From contig NZ_FMVM01000007.1 of the NCBI RefSeq assembly GCF_900102085.1, positions 124,001 through 188,000 of the forward strand: a stretch of 64,000 nt of DNA, given 5' to 3'. The translations under genes and the position numbers were made by a program. Of the stretch, positions 1-9,176 are shown in pieces. The stretch comes from Paenibacillus polysaccharolyticus (lineage in GTDB: Bacteria; Bacillota; Bacilli; Paenibacillales; Paenibacillaceae). The first letter of the stretch is position 1, and every line of letters starts with the position of its first letter. The notes under the pieces are model-generated. The model was given only the letters and a program-made list of their open reading frames with translations. It did not search any database and was not told where the DNA came from.

Positions 1-1191
1 AGTCTCGACAGGCCACGGTAACGGATTTTCAAAATGTCCCCAATCCGCCAGCATCTCTTCATCGCTGAGCAGACATTGATCCAGTTCATCTTCAATGATG
101 GAACGCTCCATATCAATGCCGATCATGACCAGTTCCGTTTGGCGATCGCCCCACTCGGCATCCCATTTAGCAAACACATCCGGCTCTGTCCGCAAAATCT
201 CTTGCTTGTCCGCTTCCGGCAGCGCGGCAACCCAATGTCCGGCAGGCCCAAACTGAATGGATGGCCCCGCCTGACTCAGACTGGCAGCCACATCTCCTTC
301 AGCGGCAAGCCATACCAGCCCTTTCGCACGTACAACCTCTTCCGGCCAGTAGCTCATGAAATCAGCCAGACGGGAAGGATGGAACGGCTTCCTGCGGCGG
401 TACACAAATGATCCGATACCGTATTCTTCGGTCTCAGGCGTGTGGGACTCTTTTTCCAACTCCTGAATCCAGCCAGCCGACATGCTCACTTTCTCAAAAT
501 CAAACCGTCCCGTATTCAAAATCTCCACCGGGTTCACCTGTCCGTTCACCGTACGAATAATTTTCGCATTCGGCTGCAACTTGCGGATAATACCTTCCAG
601 TTTGTGAAGTTCCGTTTCTTCCACGAGATCACATTTGTTCAGCAGCAACACATCACAGGTCTCAATTTGATCAATGAGCAAATCCACTACGTCACGGGTA
701 TCGCCTTCCCCGGTTGCCTGATTCCGATCCAGCAAGCTTTGTCCCGAAGCATAGTCATGCCAGAAACGGTTAGCATCAACGACAGTCACGAGACAATCCA
801 GTTTCGCCAGTCGTGTCAGATCGATGCCCGTCTCTTCATCAGCATATGTAAATGTCTGTGCCACCGGAACAGGTTCGCTGATGCCTGTCGACTCAATCAG
901 GATGTAGTCATACTTGCCTTCGTTTACGAGCTTTTCGATCTCCTGCATTAGATCATCACGAAGAGTGCAGCAGATGCAACCGTTGGACATCTCCACTAGT
1001 TTCTCTTCGGTACGAGAGAGCGTTGCCTCTCCTTTTACCATAGCCGCATCAATGTTGACCTCACTCATGTCGTTCACGATTACAGCGACTTTCAGCCCTT
1101 GCCGATTGTGCAACACATGATTCAGAACCGTCGTTTTGCCTGACCCAAGGTAACCGCTGAGAACGGTCACCGGTATTTGCTTTTGTGTCAT
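1..1191 (-). CDS. COG0523 (CobW/ZagA-like) zinc-responsive GTPase, partial
   Basis: G3E-family GTPase thought to deliver metal, probably zinc, to client proteins during starvation. The reading frame runs off the left edge; 397 codons are visible with no stop. Walker A GSGKT is at residues 16-20, the family metal-binding CxCC motif (GCICCT) at 71-76, and an NKCDL guanine-specificity motif lies mid-protein; a CobW C-terminal domain follows. The start ATG at 1189-1191 has AAGGAG nine bases upstream, and no longer start is plausible. A sigma-A promoter and a Zur box lie 50-110 bases upstream, which with the neighbouring metallophore operon argues for a zinc role rather than cobalamin. Family is sure; exact client is unknown. 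Confidence 0.93.
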   Translation of the reverse strand, partial: MTQKQIPVTVLSGYLGSGKTTVLNHVLHNRQGLKVAVIVNDMSEVNIDAAMVKGEATLSRTEEKLVEMSNGCICCTLRDDLMQEIEKLVNEGKYDYILIESTGISEPVPVAQTFTYADEETGIDLTRLAKLDCLVTVVDANRFWHDYASGQSLLDRNQATGEGDTRDVVDLLIDQIETCDVLLLNKCDLVEETELHKLEGIIRKLQPNAKIIRTVNGQVNPVEILNTGRFDFEKVSMSAGWIQELEKESHTPETEEYGIGSFVYRRRKPFHPSRLADFMSYWPEEVVRAKGLVWLAAEGDVAASLSQAGPSIQFGPAGHWVAALPEADKQEILRTEPDVFAKWDAEWGDRQTELVMIGIDMERSIIEDELDQCLLSDEEMLADWGHFENPLPWPVET

Positions 1192-1243
1192 ATAGATCTA
1201 CTCCTTATAGGTACAGTTCACCTTGATCGGTGGATCCCTGAAT

Positions 1244-1266
1244 TTAATAGTAATTATTACGATTAA
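1244..1266 (-). promoter_or_regulatory. Zur box before the COG0523 GTPase
   Basis: Near-palindrome with core TAGTAATTATTACGA at 1248-1262, one mismatch from the Bacillus Zur core TCGTAATNATTACGA, and TTAA on both flanks. It begins eight bases downstream of the -10 element, so bound Zur would block the transcription start. The box before cntK (12314-12336) is the same except for the central A/T. Confidence 0.88.
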
Positions 1267-1274
1267 CAACAATG

Positions 1275-1303
1275 ACTATAATCCTGCCTGACGCCGTTGT
1301 CAA
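1275..1303 (-). promoter_or_regulatory. Sigma-A promoter of the COG0523 GTPase
   Basis: Read on the minus strand: -35 TTGACA at 1298-1303, 17-base spacer, -10 TATAGT at 1275-1280. Near-consensus housekeeping promoter directly upstream of a Zur box. Confidence 0.82.
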
Positions 1304-1330
1304 ATCTTTTTTCGTATCTCGTGTAAAAAA

Positions 1331-1403
1331 TAATTAAAAAAAGCTTATGAATCCCCTGCACATTCGCATTCATGATGCGCTTCGCAGAAGAACCATAAGC
1401 TTT
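1331..1403 (-). terminator. Probable terminator of the cnt operon
   Basis: Arms AAAGCTTATG (pairing positions 1340-1349 with 1394-1403) enclose a 44-base loop that itself holds a small hairpin; on the minus strand the stem is followed by a T-rich tract. It lies 74 bases after the last MFS stop codon and before the separate GTPase promoter. The long loop makes it less canonical. Confidence 0.6.
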
Positions 1404-1476
1404 AACCGTACCGTCTCATTTATAGCTCTGCACCTAAATCTACATCGTACCTCTGCCTTTCCTTCAGCCTTCCAAC

Positions 1477-2709
1477 TCAATTCACTCGCGCAGTAATAGA
1501 CTTATTCCCGGCTTCCATCCGCTGTCTGAAAAGCACCACCAAAATGAGTGCGGCAACAGAGAGCATCGTACAAACGGTAAACATCACGGAATAAGAGCTG
1601 ATCTGTACCACAACGCCCATCGCCAGCCCGCCCAGTGAAAAACCGAGATCATACGAGGACATAAATATGCCCATAAGCACATACCTCGAATCCGCAGGCA
1701 ATACAAAGGACAAATACGTGGTCAGCGTTGGATACAGTAAAGCCAATGCAAAACCGCTAAACACCGCAGAAATATACACAAATGGCCCCAGCATATCCAT
1801 CAGGCTAAGCAGCTGTGTCCCCAGTGCCGCAGATAACATCAGACCTGCCATAAGCCACGTATTCCAGCTGCCGTCTGACGGTATTTTTTTGCGCAAAATG
1901 AATCGGCACAGGATCACCACGAGACCCTGAATCGTCAAAAAGATACCCGCGCTCGCCATACCAGTCGATACCATATATAGCGGAAGAAAGGTCGCTGTCG
2001 CACCAAATACACAGGATGCAAACAGCATCACCACACTGCTGACGAGCAGGGGTGTACTGCGCCAGATGCCACTGAACGAGCGAAGCATATCCCCCAGCGT
2101 ATACGTTTTGTTCTGCACCGTACTCTGTGGTAAATCCACCTTGTATCCGAGCAACAAGGGGAGTGCCGCCAGTCCAATCATCAACAGCGTGAACGCCAGC
2201 TCACTGGCGTTTTGCCAGATTTGTACGGCCAGAATCGGGATGACTAGCGAAGGCACCATCGTAAACAGGGTGTACATCGCCAGGCCTTGCGCACGATCCT
2301 TATCCTCCAGTCTTTCTACAATGCCTGCCTGCATCGTCATTGAGAAAAATGCGGTCGCCACGCCCTGCAATGCCCGTAGCCACAGGTACGTTTCCACCCC
2401 GGACACGATAAACAGTAGCAACGTCCCGGCATGTAACATCAGCAGCCATCGCATAACCCGGAGCGGTCCATATTTGCCCAGCATCTGTGCAGCAAATGGT
2501 CGCAATAGCATACAGGTGAACATGTAACTGCCCATCATCAGACCAATTTCAGCCTGATTTAACCCGGCCGCTTCACTACGCAAAGGTAAAATAATCGTCA
2601 ACGCTGCATTCGCCGCAAAAAATAAAAAAGCCAGTATGTAAAACCCGATAAAGGAAAACGATACCGGGTTTAATTTTCCACTGGATGTTGTTGTTCTAGA
2701 ATCTTTCAA
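1477..2709 (-). CDS. cntE: MFS exporter, CntE-like (second, distal copy)
   Basis: Major facilitator superfamily drug/metabolite exporter of 410 residues with about twelve membrane segments. In the staphylopine system CntE exports the freshly made metallophore. The start is probably TTG at 2709, preceded by a weak AGCAGGT. It is a clear paralogue of the gene just upstream (2761-3954): both share the GxYMFTxMxxRP loop, the LQGVxTAFFSM stretch and the YPTLTTYLSFVLP segment near the C-terminus. It is the last gene of the operon, 51 bases after its twin. S. aureus has one cntE; whether both copies export the same compound cannot be told from sequence. Confidence 0.85.
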   Translation of the reverse strand: MKDSRTTTSSGKLNPVSFSFIGFYILAFLFFAANAALTIILPLRSEAAGLNQAEIGLMMGSYMFTCMLLRPFAAQMLGKYGPLRVMRWLLMLHAGTLLLFIVSGVETYLWLRALQGVATAFFSMTMQAGIVERLEDKDRAQGLAMYTLFTMVPSLVIPILAVQIWQNASELAFTLLMIGLAALPLLLGYKVDLPQSTVQNKTYTLGDMLRSFSGIWRSTPLLVSSVVMLFASCVFGATATFLPLYMVSTGMASAGIFLTIQGLVVILCRFILRKKIPSDGSWNTWLMAGLMLSAALGTQLLSLMDMLGPFVYISAVFSGFALALLYPTLTTYLSFVLPADSRYVLMGIFMSSYDLGFSLGGLAMGVVVQISSYSVMFTVCTMLSVAALILVVLFRQRMEAGNKSITARVN

Positions 2710-2760
2710 TAGATCATACCTGCTTTCTCTAACACGTACCCACGTTCTCTGGCCGTCAGC

Positions 2761-3954
2761 TCATGAGGTTCCGGTAGTCGCTTTACGCCGTTCATAGGCA
2801 AAAACGATCATTACCGCTCCTAGAATAGCACAGATCGTGTACATAAATGAATAGGACGACAGATCAGCAATCGGTCCCATGACCACACCCCCGAGCGAAA
2901 TGCCCAAATCAGCCGTCGCAATAAACAAACCCATGAGTACATTGCGGTTCAGCTGAGGCAAAACAAAGGACAGATACGTCGTGAGTGTTGGATACAAAAT
3001 GGCTTGAGCGATTCCCATCAGAACAGCACCCAAATAAAAGAAGGGCATGCCTCCCGTAACCGAAAAACTCACACACTGCGCCGCAACTGCCAGCAACAGC
3101 ATCGTGGTCATGATAAACGGTGAATGCCACTTCCCGTCCGAAGGAATGCGTTTGCGGAGTGCGATTCGAGCCAGCACCACTGTACCCGCCTGCAACATCA
3201 AGTATACGCCAGCATTGCCGCCAGGAACCTGACTTGCATACAGCGGAATAAATGTAGTGACCGCGCCAAATACCACCGATGCACTCAGCATCAGCACACA
3301 GCAACGGAACAACAATAGATTTCTCACCAGCTGCCCGAAGGACTCCCACATACTCACGTTCTGCCCGGATACATCTGCAGCCGTCTGTGTCCTCTCCTTA
3401 TTTTGTTCCATCTTGGCGGTATATCCAAATACCCCCGTACAAACTGCAATTCCGATTAGCACCACTGTAAAATAATCCATGCCTCCGGTCTGCCAAACGG
3501 CTAAAGCCAGCACCGGGCCAACAATGCCCGGAATGTAGCTGAACAGCGAATAATAAGAAATGCCCTGAGAACGGTCTTTCTCCGGTAGTGCATCAATGAT
3601 GCCCATCTGTAGCGCCATGGAAAAAAAGGCTGTCGATACCCCTTGCAAAATACGGGCAATCAGATAACCGCCAAGCCCTGTAAACGTGTAGAGGATCAGT
3701 GCAAATCCATTGATTATCAGAATGATCCGCAGCATTTTGATCGGCCCATGCTTTTGAATCATTTTACCTGCCCACGGTCTGAAAAACATCGTTGTAAACA
3801 TATACGCACCCATAATCAGCCCGATCGTCGTACTGCTCGCACCCAGGAATGCCCCCTGCAACGGAATAATCACATTCAGAATGGCATTGGCACTGAAGTA
3901 GAGTAGCACCAAAATGTACAAACGCAGAAAAGGCCATGACATTGCCCCACTCAC
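2761..3954 (-). CDS. cntE: MFS exporter, CntE-like (first copy)
   Basis: Membrane exporter of 397 residues, MFS fold, at the cntE position of the operon directly after the two ABC ATPases. Expected role: efflux of the opine metallophore so that it can chelate zinc, nickel or cobalt outside the cell. The start is either GTG at 3954 (AGGAG 12-13 bases upstream) or an in-frame ATG four codons later. It is paralogous with the next gene (1477-2709), so the exporter has been duplicated in tandem. Residue differences throughout suggest an old duplication, not a recent copy. Confidence 0.86.
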   Translation of the reverse strand: MSGAMSWPFLRLYILVLLYFSANAILNVIIPLQGAFLGASSTTIGLIMGAYMFTTMFFRPWAGKMIQKHGPIKMLRIILIINGFALILYTFTGLGGYLIARILQGVSTAFFSMALQMGIIDALPEKDRSQGISYYSLFSYIPGIVGPVLALAVWQTGGMDYFTVVLIGIAVCTGVFGYTAKMEQNKERTQTAADVSGQNVSMWESFGQLVRNLLLFRCCVLMLSASVVFGAVTTFIPLYASQVPGGNAGVYLMLQAGTVVLARIALRKRIPSDGKWHSPFIMTTMLLLAVAAQCVSFSVTGGMPFFYLGAVLMGIAQAILYPTLTTYLSFVLPQLNRNVLMGLFIATADLGISLGGVVMGPIADLSSYSFMYTICAILGAVMIVFAYERRKATTGTS

Positions 3955-4004
3955 AACGGATATTCACTCCTTTCAATCACAACCTTCTCCCCCACTTCTC
4001 CACG

Positions 4005-4757
4005 CTATAGTGAAATGAGATGGCTCAACAATTGTTGAGCATAGTCAGACTTTACATGTTTTAACTGATCAACCGAAACCGTTTCTTCAATCTGGCCTTC
4101 TCTGAAAAAAACAAACCTGTCGCAGATATAGGCTGCCGCCTGAATGTCGTGCGTAATGAAGACATAACTCATCTTGTACAGGCTTTTCAATGATCTCAGC
4201 AACTGCAAAACCTGAATCTGGACCGACACATCCAGCGAGCTGACGGCTTCGTCCAGTACAAGATACTGCGGCTCTGTCGACACTGCTCTCGCGATGCAGA
4301 CTCGTTGTGCTTCCCCGCCGGACAGCTCATGTGGATACTTGGTTCGGTACGATGAGTCCAGTCCAACTTGGGTAAGCAGCATATCCACTTTTGCATGAAC
4401 CTGTTGTCCTTGTGCTGACTTTTGGAGTGCCTTCATCGGCTCCATAATTGCATCCTGCACCGTAAGGAACGGATTGATGGATGAGGTATAGTTTTGAAAA
4501 ACTGCGCTGATGCGGCCCATCCGCACGCGCCGGTCTTTCACATCTTTTCCCTCCAGCCGGATGGCCCCACGATCCGGGCTTTCCAGTCCCAGCATCAACC
4601 GACCCAGTGTAGATTTGCCGCTGCCACTCTCGCCAATAATGCCGAGGCATTCACCATGACGGCATTCCAAAGTCACCTTTTTCAACACCTGCTGTCGATG
4701 CTTCGAGAATAGTCCGCCTTGGACATATGATTTCTCAACCTGCTCTACCGTTAGCAT
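4005..4757 (-). CDS. cntF: Metallophore ABC importer ATPase CntF
   Basis: Cytoplasmic ATPase of 250 residues of the nickel/oligopeptide (Nik/Dpp/Opp) class. Walker A GESGSGKST, signature LSGGEAQRV and Walker B LVLDEAVSSLD are intact. It starts directly after the stop of the cntD-like ATPase, with AGGAGGG upstream, so the two are translationally linked. With CntD it powers uptake of the metal-metallophore complex through CntB/CntC. The assignment of D versus F rests on gene order as in Staphylococcus; biochemically they form a heterodimer. Confidence 0.9.
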   Translation of the reverse strand: MLTVEQVEKSYVQGGLFSKHRQQVLKKVTLECRHGECLGIIGESGSGKSTLGRLMLGLESPDRGAIRLEGKDVKDRRVRMGRISAVFQNYTSSINPFLTVQDAIMEPMKALQKSAQGQQVHAKVDMLLTQVGLDSSYRTKYPHELSGGEAQRVCIARAVSTEPQYLVLDEAVSSLDVSVQIQVLQLLRSLKSLYKMSYVFITHDIQAAAYICDRFVFFREGQIEETVSVDQLKHVKSDYAQQLLSHLISL

Positions 4758-5567
4758 CTATGATCCCTCCTGCATCAATGCTTTGAAATGATTGCTCAGT
4801 TCCAGCCGAGTTGATACGAGATAACGGGTATAGGCATGGGTAGGCTCCTGCAAAACAGACTGCATGTTACCCTGCTCGACAATTTTGCCGTCTTTCATAA
4901 CCATCACATCATCTGCAATCTTCTGCACAACGCCGAGATCATGGGAGATAAAAATCATGGAGCATCCCATACGTTCACGCAGCTGAATCAGTTGCTCCAG
5001 CACTTCGTACTGGGAGATAGTATCCAGCGCCGTGGTTGGCTCATCCGCTATAATCAGATCCGGTTCGAGCACAAGTGCGAGTGCAATCATAATTCGTTGC
5101 AACATGCCGCCAGACAGTTGATGTGGATATTTGTTCAGAATGTCCATCGGATTTCGGAGCATGACACTTTCCATTGCGATCCGCATTCTCCGCTCTAGCT
5201 CACGGGTATTCCAATGGTAATGCGTCTGCAACGTCTCCCGGATATGTACACCGATCACACAGGAAGGATCAAATGCACTCATGCCCTGCTGCAAAATCAT
5301 ACACAGCTGCTTACCTCTTCGCCGCCGCATCTCCTTTTCGGAGAGCTGATTCAGATCTGTACCCTGAAACAGCATCTTTCCCGATTGGCGCATATTGGGC
5401 TTATTCAGCCGCATCAGCGCTCTGCATGTGACGGATTTGCCGCTACCGCTCTCCCCAACAATCGCCATGCAGCTCCCCTGCCGCACCGTAAATGAACTGT
5501 CATGAACAATGGCCTGATTGGTATGGTTATCCCACACTTTCAGATGCTCAACCTCGACTATATTCAT
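4758..5567 (-). CDS. cntD: Metallophore ABC importer ATPase CntD
   Basis: ATPase of 269 residues, Dpp/Nik class, with Walker A GESGSGKS, signature LSGGMLQRI and Walker B LIIADEPTTALD. Its start ATG (AAAGGCGG upstream) overlaps the end of the cntC permease gene by 20 bases, which indicates tight coupling. It is the first of two ATPases in the operon and partner of the CntF-like subunit. Alone it could be read as DppD or NikD; the flanking cntKLM genes make the metallophore role by far the best fit. Confidence 0.9.
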   Translation of the reverse strand: MNIVEVEHLKVWDNHTNQAIVHDSSFTVRQGSCMAIVGESGSGKSVTCRALMRLNKPNMRQSGKMLFQGTDLNQLSEKEMRRRRGKQLCMILQQGMSAFDPSCVIGVHIRETLQTHYHWNTRELERRMRIAMESVMLRNPMDILNKYPHQLSGGMLQRIMIALALVLEPDLIIADEPTTALDTISQYEVLEQLIQLRERMGCSMIFISHDLGVVQKIADDVMVMKDGKIVEQGNMQSVLQEPTHAYTRYLVSTRLELSNHFKALMQEGS

Positions 5568-6444
5568 AAGCCGCCTTTCTCACCTCTCTTTCACGAGATT
5601 TATCCCGCTTGTCAGGAGAGTTCATTAATTTAGGGTCTAACGCCACCTGCAGTGAGTCCGATAAAAAGTTAAAAGCCGATACCACAACAACGATCGCAAG
5701 CCCCGGTGCAAGCATCAATTGAGGTCTGGAAAACATGACTTCTCTCGCCTCATTCAGCATCATGCCCCACTCTGCATGGGGTGCCTGAATGCCCAGACCA
5801 AGGAAAGATAGCCCCGATACCTGAAGCATCATGGAACACATTGCACCACTGGAGATTACCGCGATATCGGCAAAGGTTACTGGAATGAGGTGACGTGAAA
5901 TAATCGTGCAACTGGGTATGCCGGAAGCTTTGGCGAATTTCACATAATCCATGTCTGAGAACTGCATCACGGAAGTACGAATGACACGCGCAAACCAGGC
6001 CCATTTCATGCAGACAAAGGCGATCAGAATATTTTCCAGTCCCGCCCCCAAAATGCCAACCACCGCCAGCGTCATCACATATCCGGGAAAAGACAGCATA
6101 ATGTCACAGATTCGCATCAACCACGCATCCACTTTACCTTTGAAATACCCTGCGGCAAATCCCGCCGCCGCACCGATCAGTACCGAGAAACCGAGTGCCG
6201 CCAGCACCCATAACACACTCGGACGGATACCGTAGATCAGTCTGGATAAGACGCATCGGCCAAGGTGATCATTGCCTAACAGATAAGGCCAGGAGGGTGA
6301 GGCATAGCGCAGTTTCATGTTGACGGCTCCAGGGTCATGAGGTGCAACGATAGGTGCACAGATTCCCAGAATAAGGGTTACGACAATAACGGCAAGAGAG
6401 GTCACGGCGAGTTTGTCACGGCTCAGATTTTTGAATAGTCGCAT
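5548..6444 (-). CDS. cntC: Metallophore ABC importer permease CntC
   Basis: Inner-membrane permease of 298 residues, DppC/NikC type. It has an N-terminal membrane anchor, the LLGNDHLGRCVLSRLIYG motif usual for the C-type subunit, and a cytoplasmic EAA loop. Its start codon shares one base with the stop of cntB, and its end overlaps cntD. The C-terminal tail is basic (SPDKRDKSRERE). It should form the translocation channel together with CntB. Confidence 0.9.
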   Translation of the reverse strand: MRLFKNLSRDKLAVTSLAVIVVTLILGICAPIVAPHDPGAVNMKLRYASPSWPYLLGNDHLGRCVLSRLIYGIRPSVLWVLAALGFSVLIGAAAGFAAGYFKGKVDAWLMRICDIMLSFPGYVMTLAVVGILGAGLENILIAFVCMKWAWFARVIRTSVMQFSDMDYVKFAKASGIPSCTIISRHLIPVTFADIAVISSGAMCSMMLQVSGLSFLGLGIQAPHAEWGMMLNEAREVMFSRPQLMLAPGLAIVVVVSAFNFLSDSLQVALDPKLMNSPDKRDKSREREVRKAAYEYSRG

Positions 6445-7376
6445 CAGATTTCCTTTCTTAAACGAGGATTAAGCGCGGCATTGATCAGGTCCGAAAGCAT
6501 GTTAAATACTACAAACGTTACCGCCAAAATAAGCACATAGGCCTGAATGATCGGAAAATCCCGGCTCAGAATCGACTTTACACTTAGCCGGCCAAGCCCC
6601 GGCCACGCAAATACATTTTCAATAACAACGGTACTGCCCAGTACAATCGGAATCGCCATGCAGAAGATGGACACCGCGACTTGCAGGGAGTTACGCAGGA
6701 TGTGCAGCATGACCTTCTGCTCGCTAAGGCCGCTCGCGCGCGCATATAACACATAATCCTCATTCATGTTGCTTAGCATCGCACTGCGTACCGTCCGAAA
6801 ATAAATGCCCGTATAACTGACCGTGATCACCAGCACAGGCAGAATGTAACTACGATAAGAATCCATGCCGCTGGTCGGCAGCAGGTCTAGTTTCACCGAA
6901 AAGTACCAGATCAGGATGGCCGCAAGCCAATAAGACGGCATCGCTGTCAGGAAAAAGGAAACGCCTCTGACCGATCGATCCAGCAGCTTCCCTTCTTTCA
7001 AAGCACATACCACGCCAAGCCCTATGGACAACAGGATGATGAAGACGGATGATACCAGCGTAAGCTTTAACGTATTCAGTAAAGCCGGCCCGATCAAAAA
7101 CCACACCGACTCACCAGACACGTAAGAATATCCGAAGTCAAACTGTACAACGGCCGCCATCCAGTCCATATAACGAACGAAGAAGGGCTGGTTAAAACCC
7201 AGCGCTTCATTCGTTTGAGCGATCAGTTCATCGGTGATCTGCGGCACATCCTGAGCCTGTAGGACAACGACTGCCGGGTCGAGTGGAGAGAGATTGATCA
7301 ACAGAAATGTAATCAAAGAAATGACGATCAGCAAAGGGATGGTCAGCAACAGTCGTTTGGCAATATAACTTCCCAT
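6444..7376 (-). CDS. cntB: Metallophore ABC importer permease CntB
   Basis: Permease of 310 residues, DppB/NikB type, about six membrane helices, starting MGSYIAKRLLLTIPLLIV with GGGGAGGGG before the ATG. The conserved EAA-loop region (ARASGLSEQKVMLHILRN) is visible. It follows the binding-protein gene by 14 bases and overlaps cntC by one base. Known family function: one half of the membrane channel for nickel, peptide or opine-metallophore complexes; the operon points to the last. Confidence 0.9.
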   Translation of the reverse strand: MGSYIAKRLLLTIPLLIVISLITFLLINLSPLDPAVVVLQAQDVPQITDELIAQTNEALGFNQPFFVRYMDWMAAVVQFDFGYSYVSGESVWFLIGPALLNTLKLTLVSSVFIILLSIGLGVVCALKEGKLLDRSVRGVSFFLTAMPSYWLAAILIWYFSVKLDLLPTSGMDSYRSYILPVLVITVSYTGIYFRTVRSAMLSNMNEDYVLYARASGLSEQKVMLHILRNSLQVAVSIFCMAIPIVLGSTVVIENVFAWPGLGRLSVKSILSRDFPIIQAYVLILAVTFVVFNMLSDLINAALNPRLRKEI

Positions 7377-7390
7377 AGTCCCCTCCCCCT

Positions 7391-9043
7391 CTACTCGAAT
7401 TTCATCTTTTCAAACGGCAATTCATACTGTGTCTGTTTAAAGGTAATGCCTTGCAGACGTTTCGGAGCAACAATGGTGACACGCCCGTTCGTAAGCGGGA
7501 TGAACACCGCTTCATCATGTACTACTTTTAAAATATCCGCATAAAGTGCTTTTCTCGATTCTCCATGTTGAGATGCGGTTGCTGAGTCATCGTCGGTCGA
7601 GCTCATCACCTGATCGATCTTCCGGTATAGTTCATCCGCTTCGGCGATGCCGCTTGTCGTATGTTTGTATGCTGAATCCGATGTAAACGCGGCGATGGTG
7701 CTCTGCGGGTCATACGCCAGTCCCCAGGTCTGGTTGAACAACAGGTCATATTCCCCCGTCGCTCTTCGGTTCGCAATGGAAGAGGACTCCTCGCCTGTCA
7801 GATCCAGTTCCATACCGATCTCTTTCATCGCATATTGGATGAACTCCGCCTGCATTTTCTGAGAGGACGAGTTGCTGTCATAATACAGCTTCATCGCTAA
7901 GGGTTGGCCGTTCTTCGCACGTACGGTTTTGCCCTCTGCCAAAGTCCAGCCTGCCTGATCCAGCAGACGTTTGGCGGCTTCCGGATCATACGTTCGAACC
8001 TTTAGATCGACATTGGCGTAGTTCACATTCGATGAAAACAACGTACTCGCTACCGTCTGCGTGCCATTGAAAATATCTTTGCTGATCGTCTCCCGATCGA
8101 TACCGATCCATAACGCTTCCCGCACAGCCTTTTCGTGAACCGGGCTGTTCTGCCTGCTGCTATTCGCCACAATCATGGCCGTGTTCATCGCATCACTTCG
8201 CACCACCTGATACTCGCCGGATGCAGCCAGCTGATCCATCGCTTCTACGTCAATGCTGTCTGCCCCGCGGTCATCCGTGAAGACAAAATTGATCTCCCCT
8301 TTTTGCAGTGCCAAATAGGTCGTTTCTCCGGCCGGAAGCACTTTGGCCGTGATTTTTTGAATGGCAGGCACACCGCCCCAGTATTCCGTATTGGCTTCAA
8401 AGGTGGCATTTTCTTCGACCTTGTGCCCGATTAACTTGTACGGCCCAGTCCCATGGAAACCGTTCACTCCGTCCCTGGTTCCACCATTTTTGAAATCCTT
8501 TGGTGAGATAAAGACATACGGCCTGGTCATGGACAACTCCACGAGCGTCGGATAATAGGCATCTGACAGATCCAACTCCACGGTGTATTCGTCCTTCACT
8601 TTGACATCCTTCAGCTTGGTGGAGAGCTTGATCCAGGCATGTTTCTCGGCATTGGCCTGAATCGCTTCGATATTCTGTTTGACCGCTTCGGCGTTAAATG
8701 GCTCGCCGTCATGGAACTTCACCCCTTTGCGCAGATGAAAGGTGTACGTTTTGCCGTCCTTGGAGATGTCCCATGATTCAGCCAGCAATGGTTTGATTCC
8801 CTCAGCCGTGTTCTCCACCAGAGATTCATACACCATGCCTTGCGCAGGCATCGAACCTGTGTACAGATGTGGGTTCATATCGTTAATATCTTTCGCGGAA
8901 GCATAGATAATTTCATTGTTGATCTTACTGACTGATGATGCCGCTTGGCTGTTCTCCTTGGTGGCATTCTGAGCACAGCCTGAACCCATCGCAATGACCG
9001 CAACCATTGTTACGATCCGTATAAAAGCACGTCTTTTTCTCAT
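7391..9043 (-). CDS. cntA: Metallophore-binding lipoprotein CntA
   Basis: Extracellular solute-binding protein (SBP family 5) of 550 residues. The true start is the ATG at 9041-9043, with AGGGGG upstream; a longer in-frame start at 9085 has no ribosome site. The signal peptide ends in lipobox MGSGC with the lipidated cysteine at residue 23. The family signature around LAESWDISKDGKTYTFHLRK is clear. It should capture the metal-loaded metallophore at the membrane surface and pass it to CntBC. The position after cntM matches the Staphylococcus gene order. Confidence 0.92.
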   Translation of the reverse strand: MRKRRAFIRIVTMVAVIAMGSGCAQNATKENSQAASSVSKINNEIIYASAKDINDMNPHLYTGSMPAQGMVYESLVENTAEGIKPLLAESWDISKDGKTYTFHLRKGVKFHDGEPFNAEAVKQNIEAIQANAEKHAWIKLSTKLKDVKVKDEYTVELDLSDAYYPTLVELSMTRPYVFISPKDFKNGGTRDGVNGFHGTGPYKLIGHKVEENATFEANTEYWGGVPAIQKITAKVLPAGETTYLALQKGEINFVFTDDRGADSIDVEAMDQLAASGEYQVVRSDAMNTAMIVANSSRQNSPVHEKAVREALWIGIDRETISKDIFNGTQTVASTLFSSNVNYANVDLKVRTYDPEAAKRLLDQAGWTLAEGKTVRAKNGQPLAMKLYYDSNSSSQKMQAEFIQYAMKEIGMELDLTGEESSSIANRRATGEYDLLFNQTWGLAYDPQSTIAAFTSDSAYKHTTSGIAEADELYRKIDQVMSSTDDDSATASQHGESRKALYADILKVVHDEAVFIPLTNGRVTIVAPKRLQGITFKQTQYELPFEKMKFE

Positions 9044-9176
9044 CACTGTTCCCCCTGATAAACAAATAAAATTCAAGCAGATCATTGCTTGTTACTCCAT
9101 GCCACTTCGATTGCAGTACCATCTTGCAATACGGCTTTCTTTCAGAAAACTTTTAGCTCTTCTTCTTCAGATGTGA

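Noticed and set aside
34..1120. Plus-strand open frames at the left edge
   Set aside because: Antisense to the COG0523 GTPase, whose motifs are on the minus strand.
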